A stretch of 41,566 bases of DNA, from assembly GCA_027576995.1 (NCBI GenBank), contig JANBQC010000217.1, forward strand, positions 1 through 41,566. The letters run 5' to 3'. Shown here in pieces: positions 34,401-41,566 of the stretch. The stretch comes from Dimargaris cristalligena (lineage: Eukaryota; Kickxellomycota; Dimargaritomycetes; Dimargaritales; Dimargaritaceae). A program made the position numbers and the translations under genes. The notes beneath the pieces are model-generated. The model did no database searches and had not been told where the DNA came from. It was given only the letters and a program-made list of their open reading frames with translations. The number at the start of each line of letters is the position of its first letter. The first letter of the stretch is position 1.

Positions 34401-35512
34401 CCAATCTCTATAATTAGGCAGCCCCCCCCCCAAAAAAAATAATATATATGGCAGAGTCAGAAAACCCGCATGCATCAGTTCGTACCAAAAAAGGCTGTCT
34501 GTATTTTATTTTGATTTCTTTTGGTGGCACCGTCTTCTCGTGCACCTGCCGTGCGACCTGGTGGTGGGGCCGAAAGAAGGGGAGATGACACCGAAGGCGT
34601 GTGCGACTTGGCCCTGCATGGGTGTGAGGAGTGTTGGGTCATATGGGCTACCTTGGCAGTGTATAACGCCCCCCCTCTCCAAAAGCAGTAATTAGTGTAG
34701 CTATTTCTATAATCGGCCCCGTATGTAATACGCTACACTCCCCTCATCGTAATACCCCTCCCCCACCTTCCCCGTTTACTTTTTTGCCAAAGTTGCGGTG
34801 ACTCAAATGGTTTGGCCAATTTCGGTCCCTCTCAGGCAGGACTGTTTTGCCTCACCGTAACTCCGCTTTTCGCACCACTTATTGCCCACCCCTCCCACCT
34901 TAACTATCTTCGATTTCTCTTTGTGGCTTCTACCCGGGCTAGGTAATGCCAAACAAGGCCAAGCCTGTTTCTTTATAAAACAAAAATAAAATGACCAGTG
35001 ACCTTTTAAGCTGCCAAGTCATCTGCAAAATATATATACATCAACTTACTTAACTCACTGATTCACACATTTCACACACCCACCCACGACATACAGGCTG
35101 ATTTAAAACGCTTTCAGCGTTAGAAAAGAAAACAGCCACCAACGCAGTCATGACATTCAGTAGAATGGTCAGTTTTGAAAAGCCTCCATTATTTTTATAT
35201 TGAATTACTTTAACATTTGGAGGGGAGGGGAGTAAGGGGGAAATGGTGGTCGTAGTCAAATAGCCGAAACTGTGACGCAGGGAGAGGGTTTTGTCGGCGT
35301 TTGTAAATGCCAATGCTGTAAACCAGTTGCGTGAAAAAATTTATAGTCTCCTATAGGGTAACCGCCTCCGCCAGATTAATGCCAGCTCTACATTTCATAA
35401 ATGCAAGAAAGGAAGGTTGCTGCATAGATTCCGAAACAAGAGGTTGGGTTTAACATGGCGCACTTGATTGGTGGAATCGAAGACCTTTAACCGCCGAGGT
35501 ATGTCCCGCGTC
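31402..35512. other. Long intergenic region upstream of the SH3 gene
   Basis: Probably promoter of the SH3 gene at its left end: an AAT-type microsatellite at 31455-31483 and a tract rich in pyrimidine on the SH3 gene's sense strand at 31833-32080. CT runs occur near 32145-32180. A C10A8 homopolymer pair lies at 34422-34439. A Lys/Arg-rich frame around 32409-32849 lacks family similarity. The TRP4 3' flank ends the region. No gene is supported. Confidence 0.45.
31455..31483. repeat. AAT/TAA trinucleotide microsatellite
   Basis: Imperfect TAA repeats interrupted by single C bases, about 55 bp upstream of the SH3 gene start. Confidence 0.65.
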
Positions 35513-36858
35513 TCAGTGTTTAGCCTGGGTGAATTCGGCAAATTGGGCCAAGGCCCGCTTAGCACGTTTCGATGCAATACTCTCCCGGGCCTTCTGAACT
35601 CCCTCCACGTACGTTTCTGCCACCCCTGAAACCACCAGCAGGGCCGAGGTGTTGAGCAGGATAAAATCTAAGATGGGTGAGTCGGTGATTTCTCCGTCGA
35701 GAATACGGTCCAAGTAGCGGGCGTTGGCTTCCCCGGAGTGGCCCTTGACCGTTTCGAGCGAATGGCAGGATAGACCGAAATCCGTAGTGGGATGGATACG
35801 GCCCGGCTCGACCTGGTTATCCCGAATATGCCATACCAGAGTATCCCCCTGGGGAGAGATTTCATCCAATCCCTCGACACCGCACACGACCATCCCGCGG
35901 GAAGTGCCGCTCAGCCGAAGGGCTTCGGCGATAATGGGGCCTAAATAGGCGGAGTGGACGCCCACGATGATGTTGGTGGGCACGACGGGGTTGATCAGGG
36001 GCCCGATAATGTTGAAAATTGAGGGTGCGCCAATTTCCTTCCGCACCTGGGCCACCCGACCCATCAAAGGGTGGAAGCGCGGGGCGTACAGGAAGCAGAA
36101 TTCCCCCGTCTTGAGGAAATCGATGATGGATTCGGGCGGGAAGCCGCTTAGATTGCAGCCCAGGGATTCGAGCAGGTCGGCGGAACCGCTGTTAGAAGTG
36201 GAGGACCGGTTACCGTGCTGTGGAGTCATATAGGTTGGGTGGGGTGGCGGGGAATTAGATTCAGTAGATTTAGATCAACAGCACGGTTAATCGGACAGAG
36301 TCAAGGTAATGCACGGGTGTATGATATACCAATGTCTCGGCCATTTGGGGCAAAAGTGCCGAGGTGCAGAAAAATCCCCCTAATATACATATATATATGG
36401 CATGTATGTTATAGCTTATTATATTTCGTTGTTCCAGACATCAGATATATCGATTCACTTACCTTGGCCACTTTGCACCCAGCACCAGCCGCTACAATAG
36501 CCGATGAGGTTGATACGTTGAACGTGTTATGTCCGTCACCGCCCGTACCCACAATATCGACCACGCCGCGGGTCCAGGTATGTTCGGGTTTGATATTGAG
36601 TCGCACGGCATAGGATAACAAGGTCTCGGCGGCCGCGGCTATCATGTCCGGCCGCTGGTCCACCTTGGTCAGTCGAAGAGCCACCAACAGGGCGGCGATT
36701 TGGGCCGAACTGCCCTCCCCTTGGAAAAAGAGATGCAGACAGCGGCGGAGATGCTCCGGCTCGAAGGTGTCGGGGTGATTGACGAGCCGTTTAAGAATTT
36801 GCACTATCTCGACATTGGGAACGCTCGGCGTGGTGGCGGGGGCAGTATTGGTGGACAT
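35513..36858 (-). CDS. TRP4: Anthranilate phosphoribosyltransferase
   Basis: Trp4/TrpD joins anthranilate to phosphoribosyl pyrophosphate, the second step of tryptophan synthesis. Two exons, 36858-36463 and 36217-35513, give 366 residues (yeast Trp4 has 380). The intron of 245 nt has donor GTAAGT and acceptor CAG in phase 0, and the splice rebuilds the family motif GCKVAKHGNR exactly at the active site. The phosphate loop GTGGDGHNTFNVST is at 104-117, SGSAD follows HGNR, and the second metal pair Asp250-Glu251 lies in GVEGLDE. GCN4-type sites upstream suggest general amino-acid control. An alternative in-frame ATG just before the exon 2 boundary is intronic. Confidence 0.96.
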
Positions 36859-37084
36859 GGCGGGATAAGTGGGCCGGTATGGGAAGAATTAGAAGGGGTT
36901 GAGATGCGTCACCGCCAAAAGACCTGGAATCAAGCCGATAGTGCTTTAAAAAGATATTGTAGTGGGAATAAACCTAAAAAAGGACGGCGTGTGTGTCACG
37001 AAAGGAATGGCAATGGCGAAGATAGAGTGGCATAGTGGGTGTCGGGGAGTCTGGTCAGCGGCTATTTACAGGCAGCGAATAACT

Positions 37085-37092
37085 TTATAAAG
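37085..37092 (-). promoter_or_regulatory. Likely TATA box of TRP4
   Basis: On the minus strand the sequence reads CCCTTTATAAAG, about 230 bp upstream of the TRP4 ATG and about 20-25 bp downstream of the nearer GCN4-type site. Confidence 0.45.
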
Positions 37093-37112
37093 GGCCACTC
37101 CAAGCATATGCG

Positions 37113-37119
37113 TGACTCA
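37113..37119 (-). promoter_or_regulatory. GCN4/CPC1-type site TGACTCA, proximal
   Basis: An exact heptamer of the general amino-acid-control activator site, inside GCGTGACTCAGTCGCG, 255 bp upstream of TRP4. TRP genes are classic Gcn4 targets in fungi. Confidence 0.55.
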
Positions 37120-37330
37120 GTCGCGGCATTCCATTGCAGAGAGTACCCACCCAATGGGCGGTATCCGATACAATCCACCCAAAGTGTGGCGGTAATGAAT
37201 TGGGCAATGAGAGAACTGCACCATCCCAAGCTCGGGGCAGTAAAGCTTCGTTCACCATCCAATGAGCGCCACTTAAAAGAGGATGATGGAGGGGGGGCCC
37301 TTGCCCACAGTGCAGCTGGTCCAGCTTTAA

Positions 37331-37337
37331 TGAGTCA
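37331..37337 (-). promoter_or_regulatory. GCN4/CPC1-type site TGAGTCA, distal
   Basis: The same heptamer in the opposite orientation, 473 bp upstream of TRP4 and about 220 bp from the proximal site. Confidence 0.4.
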
Positions 37338-37965
37338 GCGGACAAAACGGGGGGCATACTCCCGTGAAGTAGCGATAAGTAGTAATTGAGACATACTTAC
37401 CCGTTCAATGGCTCGACGGGTTTGCCAACGACAGATGCGCAAGTAACAATAAAGACAGTTAAATGGCCAGGGGACACCATAGAAGGTAGGTGTGACATTG
37501 GCCGTATATATATAAGTATTTGTATTTATAGTTGGCATATGTTGGAGCAGGATCAGCAACACACAAAAAACAAGATGGGGTACATCAGGGCCATCGATCG
37601 TGGCAATAGTGGCGGTATCTTAAAATAGAATACCAATCGGCCGAGAGAACGGATGATGGTAGCGACCCTTGATGAGTACAAGACGATTAAATTAGTGCAC
37701 CGGGGTTTCCTGGCCGCGTCAGATAATAAGGCACGTCACTTTCCTCCGAAGCGAAAAGTTCTAGTAAGGAGGGGAAAGAGGGGGATACCACGATATGATC
37801 TAAATATAAATTCGCCGGCTGAGTACTATCCAAAGAGTCGTGGGATGCACTCGGGATGGCAGCTCGGGTCTATTGGGCTGGGGGCGACTCATACTGACAA
37901 CGTCATTAGGCCCAAATTTTATTTGGTTGGATTTGACCAGATACTGAATGGAGTGGGGTAATACC
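37338..37965. other. Gene-free interval
   Basis: Distal TRP4 upstream DNA. A plus-strand frame of 102 codons at 37653-37961 has no family motif and ends at the edge of MITE copy F; I do not call it a gene. Confidence 0.4.
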
Positions 37966-38109
37966 ATATGGATGAAATTCAAACCAGCTGTATAAGGTTC
38001 TATATAATACGTGTATGGACGAGTGTGTATGAGAATAGCTTTTAACCAGTAATATTGGCCTCATCCAATGGATTTTTCATTATACAGCCTGAATGAACTT
38101 CTCCCATAT
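37966..38109 (+). mobile_element. 144-bp MITE, complete copy F (second subfamily)
   Basis: Runs from ATATGGATGAAATTC to GAACTTCTCCCATAT, exactly 144 bp. It shares with copy D the segments GATAGCTTTTAACCAGTAAT and CTCATCCAATGG, and the two are near-identical over much of their length, which suggests recent common origin. Confidence 0.88.
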
Positions 38110-39859
38110 AATAGTCGGCGTTAGATATGGTTAGTTATATCCAAACGCTTAAGGAGTACATGGTTTAACATCAGTCAATTTGTATACAATAATTAATATG
38201 CCCGATATGTATGCCACCCCCTCAGCACCCATACCTAAATTACCCGACCCCTTCGATGATTTGTTTAGCAGCAATGCTTCTGTCAAAGCCCCGCCTTTCT
38301 TACCCTAAAACCAAAGTTATCCACCCTCAGCGACATACACTCACTGGTTGCTAACTAGACTATTTCTAAATAACTAAATTAGCCAGGGTGTACCACAGCG
38401 ACCCACATGCCCAAACAACCACTCCACCTCTAGTGTTAAATTCAATGTTTATATCATTTTCACGGATGCGTGGGGATATCTATTTGAGACCATTTCTATT
38501 ACAAACATCAATCAATCAATGATCCCGCCCGGCCTTCCATCTTTCAATCACCCATGCATATTCCCTTTCATGAAATGTATTTATTAGTTCACCATCCTAT
38601 CAGTTTGGCATTTAGTATTTAATTTGAGTTGGTATCGAGTTCTGCAGCTCAATGAATATTCACGATTTATAAATGTATTAGATTAGGTTCAATCAGTGTT
38701 TAACTCTATTGGTTCAGTTCGGCCTAGATCAATGTAACTGTTGGTGGTGGTCTTGTGAGCCCGAAATTTGAGTCGTTCAGCGGAGCCATTACCTCAGCCT
38801 ATACCAACCTTCTCGCTAACACATCGGTTCCCCGGTATCGGCCAGTAGCAGTTTTTAAAGTAGTAAACACTATGGGGCGGGTGGTACCGACTTCATTATG
38901 GTGTACTAGATCGGCTCTCTATACCTGATTTTAGTGGTCTCCATTGAAGTGGTGGATACTAATTTCTATATTAATTGGTAGGCCCCTCTCCCCCTATCGA
39001 CTGCTATAGATACACCATAGATACATTGTTATACCATAGTTGGGGCCCAAAAGGTTGTCTATAGCAAAATTTGCTTTCCTATCTGACTGAATATTGGCCC
39101 CACAGGGCCTACGCCTGTGGTGGGGTTACACTGCCAGTAATCTGAAACTGCCTTATTGGGCCTAGATTCCCGAACGAATTAATTTAATGACACCGGTGTC
39201 AATTTTAAAAAATACTCATAGATGTGCCCCATTTTCTCCAAACACAACGTCCGACTGTAAACGCCGACTTCACTTCATGAGCCACTTAACTAAGTAGCAC
39301 TTATTCATGACCACTAATTCTTGCTGGAAATTGGGGCCGGGTTGGCTATTGGTGTGTATAGTTAGGATCGATAACTATATTGATTTACACTCCCCCATTT
39401 GCAACCGAGACTGTGTCTACGACTACAAGGAACACCCCCTTCCCCCCCTTGGCTGTGTATTACCGTAGACACGGGTCACCACGGTCTTTGCAGGCCAATT
39501 GATTAGCATTTCTTCAAAATATATGATAAAATCATGTTTCACACGGGCTCGAGACATGCTGATTTCGTAAACCGGAATAATATTCCAAGCTCACCATTAC
39601 CGCCTTCACCCCCTTTTCTTCGAGTTAATTTGGTAGGTTCCCAGCCCTAACTTGAGGTATACTAAGTGCCACATTCACTCACTCAACAGTATTATTCCAT
39701 CTATTTAAACAGAACCGGTGCTTTAGTACGGATTTTGGGATCTCAAAACCTTGACTCTATATTACAGGCCAATTCTAACTGTGTCGTAGGCAACAGTCTG
39801 GATAATGACTGAAGTGCGTACGCCAAAGAGGAGTTACAGAAAAATAACACACAAGCAGT
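38110..39859. other. Gene-free interval
   Basis: AT-rich and without a supported exon on either strand. A hairpin (CCACAGG and CCTGTGG around a 7-base loop, 39100-39120) and a 14-bp palindrome (TGACACCGGTGTCA, 39188-39201) occur; neither has a known role here. Confidence 0.45.
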
Positions 39860-40258
39860 TGATGCGAAGGGCACTTTATAGATAATAATATAGGGCATAT
39901 CAAATAGGCCAAGTTGGCTAATGAAAGGGGTATAGAAACAGATATTGATTAACCAAAGAATGCCTATAGGAATTGGCCCGGTTTTATATAACCGAGCAAA
40001 CTAATGATAAAGGTGCCGAACAAAGATGGAGGACGCTGAAAGACGCTACTAGATTGCAATATAAAGGATAGCTAATAATAGATTGGTAAAAAGGATAGAA
40101 TATATAGAATAGATGAATCAAGTGGCGGTGAATGACTGAATATAGGTTATCCTTTACTAAGGTAGAATTCCCGCGCCTCGTTGATAGAACTAGGCGACGA
40201 TGATACCTAGTTCTTCGTGTTTAGTCGGATTTAATGCTGTCGGTTATTAAGCACAACA
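39860..40258 (+). mobile_element. LTR-like sequence 1 (diverged, probably solo)
   Basis: About 399 bp that align, in inverse orientation, along the whole length of 41013-41410. Shared blocks include AAGACGCTACTAGAT, CTAATAATAGAT, ATTCCCGCGCCTC, ACCTAG and TTATTAAGCAC, and both carry a TATA motif in the same place (TTTTATATAACCGAGC here). It ends in ACA like many LTRs. No primer-binding site follows and no purine tract precedes it, so it looks like a decayed solo LTR. Identity by eye is roughly two thirds overall, higher in blocks. Confidence 0.6.
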
Positions 40259-40386
40259 GAAATTCAACGAAAAAAATAAACAAGATTTATTAACGTCGAA
40301 GTCGGGCTTACCATCAATTCGCGGTTCAAGTAAGTCGCCTGCTGGTATACCAATCGTAATAAGGTATATTAGATATGCCATCCGGC

Positions 40387-40819
40387 TTAGATGCAGTAGG
40401 CATTGAGATATATATCTGTGGCCTTCACGCGGAATGTTCCTATTGAGGTACCTTGGACAGTCACCACATCTTCGTATTCGTTAATTTTCACGACATAACC
40501 TTTGTATATTTTGTAGGGATAAGCTTTAAAAGCGAACTCAATCAAGTCTAAACAAAATAAGAGCAGTAAATAAAAGTCCGCGTTAATAAGTAGTGAGTAA
40601 TTCAAGTGATCCAAGAACCTATTCAGCGTCAGGATATAGGCACTGGTGAATGACCACGTTACTATCTAATCGATGAAAAGGGTACGAGAATATAAGAGAG
40701 GAAAAAGCTGGATGTCAAATATGGGATGCGCGAGTCGACTAATGGGTTTAGGGATAATCTGATTACTCACCGTACATTCCCAAAGACACCAATTCTCTGT
40801 TGAATGTTTCAACTAACAT
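40387..40819 (-). CDS. Small split reading frame of unknown function, possibly a gene remnant
   Basis: Two minus-strand exons join in frame: 40819-40771, ending in a GTGAGT donor, and 40547-40387, after a TTTGTTTAG acceptor. The intron is 223 nt and the product at least 69 residues. The second exon encodes a beta-rich segment (YKGYVVKINEYEDVVTVQG, then TFRVKATDIYL) that looks like a small SH3-like barrel. I do not recognise the family with confidence. The frame may continue upstream: a CCTAG just before the ATG could be an acceptor. An LTR-like sequence starts only about 190 bp upstream, so this could be the 3' end of a gene broken by that insertion. Confidence 0.35.
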
Positions 40820-41012
40820 GTCTAGGCTTTAGTAGCGGTGGGAGGGGGGAGTCAAGGTCGATTTAATAATTCAAGTCAGGTGTAGAAATTACTAGCGGCG
40901 AATAGTTAGTTGTTAGTAATTGTCGAAAACCGGCAAGTGGATGGCGTGTAATATTTATACTCTTGAAAGGGAACCATATACCTTTTTTTATATCAGCTGG
41001 GCTGATCGAATC

Positions 41013-41410
41013 TGTCGTGCTTAATAATTAATAGGATTAAAGCCGATTGATCTTTGAGGACTAGGTACCATCATCACCCAGTTCCATCAATGAGGCGCGG
41101 GAATTTGGTTTTGCTAAAGGATCACCCTCCTTCAGCTATTCCCGCCGCCCCATTCATATATTCTATATACCCCCTTCATTATATACCCATCTATTATTAG
41201 TTATTCATATACCAATATCTAGTAGCGTCTTCCAGCATCTTCTATGCTGGTTCGACGCCTTTACCATTAGTTAGCTCAGCTATATAAAGCCGAGCCAAGT
41301 CCTATAGTTATTCTTTAGTTAATTGCCATTTATTCTGTCGCCCCTCCTAATCCGTCCTAATCCAACCGATATGACCGCCGCCATATCAGGCCGTATAGCA
41401 CCATATTGTA
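41013..41410 (-). mobile_element. LTR-like sequence 2, probable 3' LTR
   Basis: About 398 bp read on the minus strand, homologous to 39860-40258 in the opposite orientation. It contains a TATA motif (GCTTTATATAGCTGAG), a hairpin (CCAGCAT/ATGCTGG, 41232-41250), and ends GCACGACA. Immediately before it on the minus strand is a purine tract (GGGCCGGGGGG, 41411-41421), as expected of the polypurine tract beside a 3' LTR. Confidence 0.6.
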
Positions 41411-41566
41411 CCCCCCGGCCCTAATAAGGCCGAGCATCATTGATATCCCCTTAACCGGCCAGGCCTCCCGGAGTTCGCACTAATCACTTGTAGGTGATCT
41501 TAGTGCCTTCCAATTCCCATGGAAGCCCCGCTCAACTGAGGGCCAGCCGGTCCACCTTATTGTTAG
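41411..41566 (-). mobile_element. Possible 3' internal end of an LTR retroelement (runs off the window)
   Basis: Polypurine-tract-like sequence plus about 140 bp of more GC-rich DNA up to the edge. A minus-strand frame begins LTIRWTGWPS, which faintly recalls the chromodomain at the end of some Ty3/gypsy polyproteins, but it stops after 29 codons. Identity as an element interior is an inference from the LTR and purine tract. Confidence 0.35.

Noticed and set aside
34201..34413. Plus-strand frame of about 70 codons with a higher GC stretch.
   Set aside because: No ATG at its start, no splice context and no similarity I can name.
34799..34805. A third TGACTCA heptamer.
   Set aside because: It lies about 700 bp downstream of the TRP4 stop with no gene nearby, so it is likely a chance match.
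37653..37961. Plus-strand frame of 102 codons next to MITE copy F.
   Set aside because: No recognisable motif; length is within chance for this amount of spacer DNA.
39188..39201. A 14-bp perfect palindrome, TGACACCGGTGTCA.
   Set aside because: A few perfect 14-bp palindromes are expected by chance in 41 kb, and there is no gene beside it.
40185..40214. Hairpin AGAACTAGG/CCTAGTTCT considered as a transcription terminator or small RNA.
   Set aside because: It lies inside the LTR-like sequence and the pairing is not preserved in the second copy.
40166..40215. A frame shared by both LTR-like copies (SRASLIELGDDDT in one) in which most differences fall at third codon positions, looking like selection on a protein end.
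   Set aside because: The homology continues without a break on both sides into DNA that cannot be coding, and copy 1 has stops immediately upstream. Transitions in a repeat explain it.
1..41566. CRISPR arrays, bacterial operons, prophage or plasmid features.
   Set aside because: No evenly spaced direct repeats, Shine-Dalgarno-led gene strings or phage genes; spliced eukaryotic genes dominate.

Overview
The window reads as nuclear DNA of a fungus. Split genes have short GT-AG introns, there is a tRNA with a Pol III terminator, and the recognisable proteins are eukaryotic and mostly fungal in type: Kae1, Vps18, WDR48/Bun107, Trp4 anthranilate phosphoribosyltransferase, a secreted subtilase, a DUF3712/LEA2-like membrane protein and a one-pass SH3 membrane protein. 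Long AT-rich gene-free stretches and a very long, proline/serine-rich WDR48 point to an early-diverging filamentous lineage rather than a yeast. That placement is inference from general features only.

Layout. 1-1683: no gene, a truncated MITE at the left. 1684-4272 (+): intronless secreted subtilase. 4273-6341: two complete 144-bp MITEs flanking a tRNA-Leu(CAG) on the minus strand. 6342-7876 (+): KAE1, three exons. 8128 to about 12400 (-): VPS18, eight or more exons, convergent with KAE1. About 12.4-18.15 kb: a long gap with two more MITEs and no gene I can support. 18159-20564 (+): intronless, codon-biased DUF3712/LEA2-like type II membrane protein. 22253-27983 (+): WDR48-family protein, three exons, 1737 residues. 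29950-31401 (-): SH3 membrane protein. 35513-36858 (-): TRP4, two exons, with two Gcn4/AP-1 type sites upstream. 36.9-39.86 kb: another MITE, otherwise empty. 39860-41566: two LTR-like sequences of about 400 bp in opposite orientation; the right one is preceded by a purine tract and probably belongs to a retroelement that leaves the window. A small split reading frame lies between them.

The genes do not form a pathway. They are independent housekeeping genes (tRNA t6A modification, HOPS/CORVET vacuolar tethering, deubiquitinase activation, tryptophan synthesis) plus surface and secreted proteins. The most interesting unlabelled structure is the MITE family: five complete copies, each exactly 144 bp, falling into two sequence subfamilies. 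I found no evidence of a novel multi-gene system.
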